From: GCA-003244245 sp035276605
GTDB lineage: Bacteria > Actinomycetota > Actinomycetes > Mycobacteriales > Pseudonocardiaceae
Assembly (NCBI GenBank): GCA_035276605.1
Contig: DATELN010000209.1
Coordinates: 1 to 9,941 of the forward strand
Reading direction: 5' to 3'
Length of the DNA stretch: 9,941 bases
Under the pieces are notes generated by a model. That model searched no databases and was not told the origin of the DNA. It was given only the letters and a program-made list of their open reading frames with translations. The position numbers and the translations under genes were made by a program. Numbering within the stretch: the first letter of the stretch is position 1; every line of letters begins with the position of its first letter. Shown here piece after piece: positions 1 through 6,481 of this stretch.

Positions 1-405
1 CGTGATCGAGGATGAATCGGCTGACCGGGCCGATGCTTTTGGGGCCGAGGCGGGTGCGGTCGCCGTCGCGGGCCAGGATCAACAACTCGGCGTCCTGGGC
101 GGCAGCCAGCACTTCCTGTTCGAGGCGGCCGGTGCGGGTGGCGCGGGTGCAGGGGCGGCCCAGACGCTCGGCGGCGGCTTGCAGAAGTTGTTCGGCGGCG
201 CCGGCGGCGAGTTGTTCGAGCTGGGTGCCGGGGTCGCGGTCGGGACGTGTCCGGCCGAGCAGCCCGGCGTAGGCGCCGTGGGCGGTGCCGGGGATTTCGG
301 CTGGGATGACGTGCAGCAGCACGATGTCGGAGCCGTCGGGGGTGTAGGTGCGGGCGGCGTCCACGCAGGCGGGCCAGGTGGCTTCGGTGAGCCAGGCGAT
401 CACGG

Positions 406-409
<4 letters not shown>
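1..409 (-). CDS. Universal stress protein (UspA family), 3' end beyond window
   Basis: A GTG start at 409 opens a frame that runs without a stop to base 1, giving 136 residues. It begins VTVIAWLTEATWPACVDAAR, continues GSDIVLLHVIP (the first beta strand and core of a Usp fold) and reaches ELLILARDGDRTRLGPKSIG and PVSRFILDH. That C-terminal pattern normally continues into a last strand such as 'APCPVLLVW', so only a few residues should be missing. The usual GxxGxxxxxxxxxG(S/T) nucleotide-binding motif is not clearly present. Usp proteins are small cytoplasmic stress or signalling proteins. The start codon overlaps the stop of the transporter upstream (GTGA at 409-406), so the pair is very probably one operon with coupled translation. 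A role linked to the transporter is inference. Confidence 0.85.
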
Positions 410-1638
<1,229 letters not shown>

Positions 1639-1776
1639 GGCGGACAGCGCTTCGGCAAGCGCAGCGTTGAGGATCAGGACGTCTCCGTTAGGCCGACCCA
1701 GCCGTGGGGGAATCGGTCACGGGACGCCAGTACGGGGATGTCCACCCGACTGTGCGGCGAGGACTCGGTAGAGCGC

Positions 1777-2385
1777 TCATGCGGGCGGCGCCGGGGCGCC
1801 TGGCTCCGGACGGTGGATGATGCGGTGGATGGTGGACCGACCCACGCGGTATTCCTCGGCAAGATCAGCCAGGGATACCTGCCCCTCGGCATAGCGGCGG
1901 CGGATGGTCCGCGCCGCCGAGGGCGGCAGCTTGGGCTGTTTGCCGCGCAGCTTGCCTTGGCGGCGGGCCTTGGCCATGCCCTCGCGGGTGCGCAGATGCC
2001 CGAGGTTGGCTTCGAACTCGGCGACCATGGCCAGGGTTTGCAAAAACAGCCGACCAAAAGGGTCTTTCCAGTCATAGACCGAGCCGCCCAGGCCGAAGAG
2101 CACGCCCCGATCGGATAGATCGGTCAGGATGGTGTGGGCGTCGGCGACGTCGCGGGCGAAGCGGTCGAACTTGGTAACGGTAAAGATCGAGCCGGGCCAG
2201 ACCGCGGCGAGTGCTTGGTCGAGGCCGACCCGGTTGGTGCGTCGGGTGCCAGAGAAGCCTAGGTCGATGTAGATCCGGTCAGCAGCGACGCCGAGCGCGA
2301 TCAGTTGTTCGATTTGAATATCGACGTCTTGATCGTCGGTGGAGCAGCGGGCGTAGCCGACACGGGCGCCATTCACGCCGATCAT
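1777..2385 (-). CDS. Serine recombinase (resolvase/invertase family)
   Basis: A complete 202-residue small serine recombinase. The catalytic domain opens with VGYARCSTDDQD (9-20): R13 and the nucleophile S15 match the family 'R-x-S-T' motif. KFDRFARD (72-79) carries the conserved D74, R75 and R78. Residues about 108-135, DPFGRLFLQTLAMVAEFE onward, form the long E helix that leads into DNA. The C-terminal helix-turn-helix is at about 169-191 (QVSLADLAEEYRVGRSTIHR). These enzymes cut and rejoin DNA through a phosphoserine intermediate to resolve cointegrates or invert segments. No Tn3-type transposase accompanies it here, so it may serve a plasmid or be left from a transposon. The ATG at 2385 has a GGAGG about 13 bases upstream, rather far. 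GTTCCG/CGGAAC repeats directly upstream are the likely binding region. Confidence 0.93.
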   Translation of the reverse strand: MIGVNGARVGYARCSTDDQDVDIQIEQLIALGVAADRIYIDLGFSGTRRTNRVGLDQALAAVWPGSIFTVTKFDRFARDVADAHTILTDLSDRGVLFGLGGSVYDWKDPFGRLFLQTLAMVAEFEANLGHLRTREGMAKARRQGKLRGKQPKLPPSAARTIRRRYAEGQVSLADLAEEYRVGRSTIHRIIHRPEPGAPAPPA

Positions 2386-2522
2386 TGTTCCGGATCGCCC
2401 TCCGTCATCGGGACAGGCTGTGGAACAGTCTTACGGAACAATCCGACCAGCGCCGCAAGCTGAGCATCTGGGCGTTCCGTTGGCGGATCGGCTTACGGAA
2501 CAGCGGTGTTTTTGATCCGCCA
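2384..2522. promoter_or_regulatory. Candidate resolvase site (res) / operator upstream of the recombinase
   Basis: The bases just upstream of the recombinase hold several related inverted repeats. GTTCCGT (2474-2480) faces ACGGAAC (2495-2501), a 28-bp span, the size of a resolvase dimer site. ATTGTTCCG (2384-2392) faces CGGAACAAT (2434-2442). TGGCGGATC (2481-2489) faces GATCCGCCA (2514-2522). CTTACGGAACA occurs directly repeated at 2430-2440 and 2492-2502, and GGAACA occurs again at 2422-2427. Small serine recombinases commonly bind sites next to their own gene and thereby control it. The repeats are seen; the function is inferred. Confidence 0.45.
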
Positions 2523-2623
2523 GTATGGGGTGGGCCCGGTCGTGATCGCGGCGGCCCAAGACGGGTGGTGAAGCCAGGTACACCGAGTCTGATCTGTGCA
2601 CCCGATCAAGCTCAGCGACGGAC

Positions 2624-3043
2624 TCAGCCACCGGGTCCATCCTCAGGGGGCACGATCTCAAACCAAGAGGCGAGGCCGGTGACGTGCAGCAGGCGAGCGA
2701 TAGCGCCGCTGACGCTTCTGAGTTGCAATGTGGTGCCCTGGTAGGTGGCGGCGGTCCGGGCATCGATCAACACCGCCAGTCCGATCGAACCCAGGAAGCG
2801 GACCCGGCTGAGGTCAACGATAAGACGTTGGGGTTGAGTGGCCAGGGCGTAGTTGAGATGCCGTTGCAACAAAGGTGCGGTGAGCATGTCGACCTCACCG
2901 GCCACGTGGGCCACCACCACCGCGTGGTCCTGCTCGACCACGGTGACCCCCAACAGCTGACTGCCGTCGCCGTTGCCGTGACCGGGGGATGGGGCGTCGG
3001 GCAGGAAATCTCTCGCGGGCTGAGGGGTGTTGTCGGGGGCCAT
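2624..3043 (-). CDS. Anti-sigma factor antagonist (STAS domain)
   Basis: A 139-residue protein with a flexible, Pro/Gly-rich N-terminus (about 1-28) and a single STAS domain (about 32-130). Visible STAS elements are VVAHVAGEVDMLTAP (about 43-57), LIVDLSRVRFLGSIGLAVLI (74-93) and the last helix GAIARLLHVTGLASWFEI. In SpoIIAA/RsbV-type proteins the serine in 'DSSG' is phosphorylated by an RsbW-type kinase, which switches binding to the anti-sigma factor. Here the motif reads GSIG, so S86 is the candidate, but the preceding Asp is Gly. An RsbW-like gene lies 1.8 kb away on the same strand, so they may be partners, though they are not adjacent. The ATG at 3043 is well supported by AGGAG (3053-3049) five bases upstream. 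A possible promoter is TTGACT (3158-3153) with a TG-C-TAGCGC extended -10 (3139-3131). Confidence 0.88.
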   Translation of the reverse strand: MAPDNTPQPARDFLPDAPSPGHGNGDGSQLLGVTVVEQDHAVVVAHVAGEVDMLTAPLLQRHLNYALATQPQRLIVDLSRVRFLGSIGLAVLIDARTAATYQGTTLQLRSVSGAIARLLHVTGLASWFEIVPPEDGPGG

Positions 3044-3130
3044 CGGAGCTCCTGTTCCCGACCAGCGTCATCAGCGGCGCCGGTGGTGGTGTTTGCTCAC
3101 CGTGGCGCATCCACGTATCACAGGCAACGG

Positions 3131-3158
3131 GCGCTAGCAAATTTCCTCGGTAAGTCAA
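3131..3158 (-). promoter_or_regulatory. Possible promoter of the STAS gene
   Basis: On the minus strand TTGACT (3158-3153) is followed, after 16 bases, by TAGCGC (3136-3131) preceded by TG, an extended -10 arrangement. The -10 hexamer is a poor match. It lies about 90 bases upstream of the STAS ATG. The match is weak. Confidence 0.28.
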
Positions 3159-3218
3159 ATAACAGGCCGGTTTGTGGCGCGGTGGGGCGCTGTCGAGACG
3201 CAGGCGCTGGTGCCCGGT

Positions 3219-3238
3219 TAGGCCGGTGCATCGGCCTA
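3219..3238. terminator. Perfect 7-bp hairpin, possible terminator
   Basis: TAGGCCG (3219-3225) and CGGCCTA (3232-3238) form a perfect stem with a six-base loop. On the plus strand it is followed within a few bases by a short T-run (GGTTTTCC). No plus-strand gene ends here, so it may instead be a regulatory palindrome upstream of the STAS gene. Confidence 0.3.
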
Positions 3239-3337
3239 GTCTCGGTTTTCCTGCAGCCGCGATCGGCAGGTGATCACCACCGTGAACCGCCGAACGGGCC
3301 GCAGGTCAGGGGTGCACCACCGGAAAAGGATCCCGTA

Positions 3338-3382
3338 GTCACGCAGTTCGTCACCCAAGAGTCACGCAGTTCGTCACCCAAG
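3338..3382 (+). repeat. Two tandem 22-bp direct repeats (integrase arm-type sites?)
   Basis: Two identical 22-bp copies start at 3338 and 3361 (period 23). Each begins GTCACGCAGTTCGTCAC and so contains two GTCAC elements 12 bases apart. A third copy of the 17-bp core lies at 3568-3584. The three copies sit on both sides of a tRNA 3'-end fragment, the layout expected for arm-type integrase sites around an attachment core. Confidence 0.7.
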
Positions 3383-3428
3383 GCCATCACGACTTGATCG
3401 CACACAGCCTCTGGCCTGCTGTTTTGCT

Positions 3429-3467
3429 GTCGGGGTGGCGGGATTTGAACCCACGGCCTCTTCGTCC
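3429..3467 (-). other. 3' half of a tRNA (probably tRNA-Pro), likely attachment-site core
   Basis: Read on the minus strand this is a tRNA from the 3' side of the anticodon stem (GGACGAAG) through a full T-arm (GTGGG-TTCAAAT-CCCGC, 3454-3438) to the acceptor strand CACCCCG followed by A. The CGAAG anticodon-stem strand and an acceptor ending in G72-A73 suit bacterial tRNA-Pro. The 5' half is missing: the sequence beyond 3468 does not form a credible anticodon loop or D-arm, so it is not a working tRNA. CCA is not encoded. Fragments of exactly this extent are typical cores of tyrosine-integrase att sites. The match to tRNA-Pro is from memory. Confidence 0.65.
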
Positions 3468-3567
3468 GAAGCAATAACAATAATGTCCTACCAGCGCATT
3501 TCACCGGGTTTGACCTGTTCAGACATCCGCCAGGATCCACCGAAGTCCGCCGCCGTACGTGGTGATT

Positions 3568-3584
3568 GTCACGCAGTTCGTCAC
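3568..3584 (+). repeat. Third copy of the GTCACGCAGTTCGTCAC element
   Basis: The 17-bp core of the tandem repeats at 3338 and 3361 recurs here exactly, about 100 bases on the other side of the tRNA fragment and in the same orientation. It supports an att-site reading with arms on both sides. Confidence 0.7.
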
Positions 3585-4023
3585 GCACCCGCCCGCACAA
3601 TGATCATGACCGTAGACGGCACATTGCCGTGTGAACGGCCTGTGCCGCAGGCGCGGTGGCAGTGCCCACCCAGACCCGCGCCGCCCCGCAGGACAACCAG
3701 CACACGCCCGCGTTTAGGTAGGTGGGCGACCGAATCTTGTGCCGATCACTACCGACGCCTTGACCTCGTTGTTAGCCGGTGGATGGCGGGAAGTAGTCGA
3801 GCAACCGGGCAGTGTAGTAAGACTCCCAAGCCGCGGCGGGTTGTCTGAGGTGTACTGCAGTATTCGGTTGATCATGACAGGCACGGTGGGCACCCTGGAC
3901 TTCGGGACTTTCGGCGGGTCTGCAGCGTCGGGATCTCCGCGATTAGTTCAGCATGATTGGGTGCCGCGGATCGGTAAGCATCGGCTAGCTTGTGGGGGCA
4001 ATTCGGTGCATGAAGGCAATGGT
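3585..4023. other. Non-coding stretch with one 15-bp palindrome
   Basis: No convincing gene is seen on either strand in about 440 bases; the open frames have no ribosome site and no recognisable protein pattern. It holds the palindrome ACGGCA-CAT-TGCCGT (3616-3630), a possible operator or hairpin. Confidence 0.4.
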
Positions 4024-4314
4024 TCACACCGTCATTTGTGGGGGGTCTGGTAGGTCCCGAAGGTCCAGTCGTACGAAGCGCCCGGGTGGATTTTCGTGGC
4101 GTTCGCGACCGTCGAGGGAATGGTGGGTGACGAGCCAGCTAGTGCGGCCTACCCTCTCGATCGCAGGACCACAGGGACAATCAACGTTGCCGGCGCGGGG
4201 GTTTTCCTCGATCGAGGTCCAGCTGGCCGAGGGGTGCCGGTTTTCGTCAACAGTATTGCCGGGGACCAGGTGCTCGATCTGGTCGCGGAGTGGGATCACG
4301 TGGACGGTGGGCAT
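4024..4314 (-). CDS. Small conserved hypothetical protein (mycobacterial/phage type)
   Basis: This 96-residue protein starts MPTVHVIPLRDQIEHLVPGN and has the central segment DCPCGPAIERVGRTSWLVTHHSLDGRE. I recall the combination of a 'VIP..D.IEH' start, a 'DCxCGP' motif and 'HHSLDGRE' from small proteins of unknown function in mycobacteria, their plasmids and phages. The two close cysteines and two adjacent histidines could bind a metal, but that is inference. The ATG at 4314 has GAGG six to seven bases upstream, which supports translation in this strand rather than the overlapping plus-strand frames. It begins two bases after the stop of another minus-strand ORF (4317), an operon-like spacing. 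Typical phage-type context is consistent with the mobile-element remains around it. Confidence 0.6.
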   Translation of the reverse strand: MPTVHVIPLRDQIEHLVPGNTVDENRHPSASWTSIEENPRAGNVDCPCGPAIERVGRTSWLVTHHSLDGRERHENPPGRFVRLDLRDLPDPPQMTV

Positions 4315-4316
4315 TG

Positions 4317-4601
4317 TTAACCTCGGCCGGTGACTTCGCCGCGGGGTGATTTGCTCTGGTGTAGGCGGTTGAGGTTGGCGCCGGTCGATAGTCCGCTCGC
4401 TGCGTGGTGCCAGGCGGAGGTGGTGCGGGTGGCCATGGCCAGGCTCAGGTGTTTGACGACGTGGGAGTGGGAGTCAGACCAGCTGTTCCCTTTGCATTTG
4501 CCCGGTCTAAAGCGCCGGTCAATATCACTTGACGTATCCAGGTGGCGCGGGCTTTGGGCTGGTTGTGGTTCTACGCCACCATATGCGGAGACTCCAAGCA
4601 T
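4317..4601 (-). CDS. Doubtful hypothetical ORF upstream of the small conserved gene
   Basis: This is an open frame of 94 codons from an ATG at 4601, with GGGAGG (4617-4612) ten bases upstream; a GTG at 4631 is an alternative start. Its stop lies two bases before the start of the next gene, which argues for a real upstream cistron. The protein (starting MLGVSAYGGVEPQPAQSPRH, later KHLSLAMATRTTSAWHHAASG) has no domain I recognise, and its first half looks non-natural. A second minus-strand frame over the first half reads KARATWIRQVILTGALDRAN, so a frameshifted remnant of a longer gene is also possible. Confidence 0.28.
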   Translation of the reverse strand: MLGVSAYGGVEPQPAQSPRHLDTSSDIDRRFRPGKCKGNSWSDSHSHVVKHLSLAMATRTTSAWHHAASGLSTGANLNRLHQSKSPRGEVTGRG

Positions 4602-4694
4602 ATCGACACCACCTCCCTTCTGGTTCGTCACCGAATCAGGAGAATTTTATTTTCGTTGAGTTGTATGGCGTGCATGTTGCGACGATGTTACTGA

Positions 4695-4880
4695 TGCTGT
4701 GCGTTCCGCCTCGAGCGATGGGTACATCGGTGGTTTACTGTGAGCGGCCGCCAGGTTTACCCTGCCCTGCAAAAGGCCCCGCCCAAGGCACCATCAACAG
4801 AAACAAAAATGATCAAGCGCAGCATGTACGGCCGAGCCTACTTCGACATCGTCTGCAAACGTGTCCTGCTCCAATCATGA
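4695..4880 (+). pseudogene. C-terminal remnant of a DDE-type transposase
   Basis: The plus-strand frame ending at TGA 4878-4880 closes with TETKMIKRSMYGRAYFDIVC followed by KRVLLQS. 'TKxKxIKRxMYGRAxFDLLRxRVL' is, as I recall it, a common C-terminus of actinobacterial and proteobacterial insertion-sequence transposases (probably ISL3-like). The frame is open back to 4695 (after a TGA), but only about the last 35 codons look like transposase. No start or catalytic residues remain, so it is the tail of an element whose left part is lost. It runs opposite to the anti-sigma gene and overlaps the end of that open frame by about 70 bases. A hairpin follows at 4919-4937. Confidence 0.5.
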
Positions 4881-5601
4881 TCGAGGATGTGTGCTGGGTG
4901 GTGGGGTTGCAGCGCACACCGGCAGCAACACTGCCGGCACCAACTGGATGACGGGCAGCTCGACGGTGCCGTGCGCTTGCTGCCGGCTTCGCTGAACGAG
5001 GACCCGAGTCGTGGTGTATCCCAGCCGTTGTCGCGTGCCGATCGGTGTGTGTCCGCAGCTGTGCTGCCATACAGCGAGGAAGCGATAGCAGTGCCCGAGT
5101 CTTCCGTGCAGGACGCATCGTTGGCCGTTTCAGCCGGGTGTGGGGAATGGCTCGGCTGCGGAGGATGACCTGGGTGCCCTTTCGGTCGTCGGGCTCGGTG
5201 ATGGTGACGGTGTCCATGCAGGCCCGCATGAGCGGGATACCCCGGCGACGGTCTCCGTCGTTGGTAGGTGGCGGGCGCCAGCGGCCGTGGTCGCGCACGG
5301 TCAGCGTGACCAGGTGTCTCCCGCCCGGCGCGAGCTCGATGCCACCTTGGAGCTCAATCATTCCGGGTGGTCGGTCGCGGTAGGCGTGTTCGGCGGCGTT
5401 GGTGACGGCTTCGCTCAGGGCTAGCACGATGTCTGGTAGCTGATCTGCTGGCCATGCTGAGCCGGCCAGCCAGCGCCGCACCTGGTGGCGAGCCACCGAG
5501 GGCGCGACCGGGTCTGTTGCGATCTGCAACCGCAGCAGTGGGCGTGGCTCCCACGACGATGCGTCGTGGGAACGCTCTGGGGGTGAGGTTTCAGGACGCA
5601 C
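4813..5601 (-). CDS. RsbW-like anti-sigma factor (HATPase_c_2), with aberrant C-terminal extension
   Basis: Residues about 20-152 are an RsbW/SpoIIAB-type GHKL ATPase domain. The N-box is LPDIVLALSEAVTNAAEHAY (55-74), with E64, N68 and the EH pair. The first glycine box is VRDHGRW (102-108), the second RRGIPLMRACMD (119-130), and the last strand GTQVILRSR (142-150). Such proteins bind a sigma factor and phosphorylate a STAS antagonist; the STAS gene at 2624 is a candidate partner. Usual length is about 140-160 residues. Here the frame continues for about 100 further residues, rich in Arg, Ala, His and Cys with no domain, and ends inside the transposase remnant, so the native stop has probably been lost. 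The GTG at 5601 lacks a ribosome site, and a 13-codon ORF with a strong one overlaps it, so the true start is uncertain. Confidence 0.75.
   Translation of the reverse strand: MRPETSPPERSHDASSWEPRPLLRLQIATDPVAPSVARHQVRRWLAGSAWPADQLPDIVLALSEAVTNAAEHAYRDRPPGMIELQGGIELAPGGRHLVTLTVRDHGRWRPPPTNDGDRRRGIPLMRACMDTVTITEPDDRKGTQVILRSRAIPHTRLKRPTMRPARKTRALLSLPRCMAAQLRTHTDRHATTAGIHHDSGPRSAKPAASARHRRAARHPVGAGSVAAGVRCNPTTQHTSSIMIGAGHVCRRCRSRLGRTCCA
4919..4937 (+). terminator. Perfect 7-bp hairpin after the transposase remnant
   Basis: CCGGCAG (4919-4925) pairs with CTGCCGG (4931-4937) across a five-base loop, 39 bases after the transposase stop. There is no T-run. It may be a terminator of the lost element or part of its end. 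Confidence 0.3.
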
Positions 5602-5632
5602 GATGTCGTCTGGGTTGGCTCATGGGCGGCAT
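5591..5632 (-). CDS. 13-codon leader ORF overlapping the anti-sigma start
   Basis: ATG at 5632 is preceded by AAGGAG (5644-5639) with a six-base spacer, the best ribosome site in this part of the window. It encodes MPPMSQPRRHRAS and stops with TGA at 5593-5591, overlapping the GTG start (5601) of the anti-sigma gene in another frame. Either this is a translated leader coupled to the gene, or it is the original N-terminus of the anti-sigma protein separated from it by a one-base insertion or two-base deletion near 5602. The sequence alone cannot decide. Confidence 0.4.
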   Translation of the reverse strand: MPPMSQPRRHRAS

Positions 5633-5644
5633 TGCTGGCTCCTT

Positions 5645-6217
5645 ACCGTGGTTCACGCCATCTGAAGCTGTCGTCCCCCCGCCTGCCGTCCTGGGCACCA
5701 CGCCAATCGGCCGGCGCAGCAGCAATTCGGGCGGGTGGTGTCCGGGTGGTGTCAGAGCCGGGCTGGAGGAGCCTCGTCGACCTGTGGAACAGCGCGAGAA
5801 CGCCACCGAGGCCGGTCATCTGGGTTGGCCGGATCAGGCGGTGGGAATTCGACCAGGACGAGACTAGGACAATACGTCAGTGGGGTTGGAACTTAGAGTA
5901 GACGGCGTGGCGCCCAATCGGCAACGGTGCATTGCGCTATGCGGGTGAGCTCAACTTGATCCAGGTTGCTTTGGGTATTTGCGTCTGTCGAGACGCTGTG
6001 GGCCGGCCTGCGCTCATGCCGCCGGTTGACTGTGAGCTTTCTGAATTTCACGTGAAGTTCGCGACCAGGCCTTGCGAAAACGTTAAGCTCTGCTGAAGAC
6101 TTACCGCCCGTCCAGTCGATAGGGGCTCGCACCCGCGCAAACGGGACCGGCGCGCGCTACTCAAGAGGCCTGGTTAATCTCACGGTAACTTCACCGAAAT
6201 TAGCGCCCGGACAGGGG
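5645..6217. other. Non-coding stretch upstream of the anti-sigma gene
   Basis: No convincing gene is seen here on either strand. The open frames present lack ribosome sites, and their translations show no recognisable pattern. It should contain the minus-strand promoter for the anti-sigma gene, but no clear -35/-10 pair was found. Confidence 0.4.
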
Positions 6218-6246
6218 TTGACCCACTATGACGGGTACGTTAGACC
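6218..6246 (+). promoter_or_regulatory. Likely promoter of the heptad-repeat protein gene
   Basis: TTGACC (6218-6223) and TAGACC (6241-6246) are 17 bases apart, close to a housekeeping promoter with a good -35 and partial -10. GGGTAC (6233-6238) between them resembles the -10 of SigF-type promoters but has no GTTT at the right distance. Transcription from here would give a leader of about 230 bases before the GTG at 6482. Confidence 0.4.
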
Positions 6247-6481
6247 TTGATAAGGACGCATTACGGAGGAGACACTCGACCGCTACGGAAGCCACAGCTG
6301 TGGGCCGGCTTGTTGCCCGGCTCCCAGCTTTTGATTGATCGCAGATTCACGTCGATCATATGTCTACCCAGTGGGCAAGGTGATCATCCGCTGGGCCCAC
6401 GTGGCGGGCCTGTCACAAATACCCGTGGTGTGTCCGTGTCAATGCCAGTGGTCAAGTAAATCGATGCGCAAGGGAGTCGGA
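6247..6481 (+). other. Long 5' leader with palindromes
   Basis: The 235 bases between the putative promoter and the gene contain a strong ribosome-like GGAGGAG (6266-6272) with no start codon at a useful distance, the perfect palindrome CCACAGCTGTGG (6292-6303) and, next to it, a GCCGG...CCGGC stem. No known riboswitch class is recognised. The length and structure suggest control at the RNA level, but this is inference. Confidence 0.3.

Noticed and set aside
1674..2075. 133-residue minus-strand ORF overlapping the recombinase in another frame
   Set aside because: The recombinase frame has all catalytic and DNA-binding motifs; this is an alternate-frame shadow plus 100 bases of intergenic sequence.
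3338..3382. CRISPR array
   Set aside because: Only two tandem 22-bp copies with a one-base gap and one distant partial copy; there are no spacers and no cas gene.
3429..3510. Complete tRNA gene
   Set aside because: The T-arm and acceptor 3' strand are good, but no seven-base anticodon loop or matching 5' acceptor strand can be formed; CTTCG-GA-CGAAG leaves a two-base loop.
3274..3600. Minus-strand ORF containing WVQIPPPRQQ, and plus-strand ORF at 3435 starting MAGFEPTASS
   Set aside because: Both phrases are well-known spurious translations of tRNA 3' ends; they cover the tRNA fragment and its flanking repeats.
3739..4320. Plus-strand frame interrupted by one TAG at 4051-4053, natural-looking in its second half
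   Set aside because: The opposite strand at 4024-4314 has a ribosome site and a recognisable small-protein pattern, so the plus frame is its shadow.
6335..6481. N-terminal extension of the heptad protein from a TTG at 6335
   Set aside because: The added residues look non-natural and have no ribosome site, while the GTG at 6482 has a strong one at ideal spacing.
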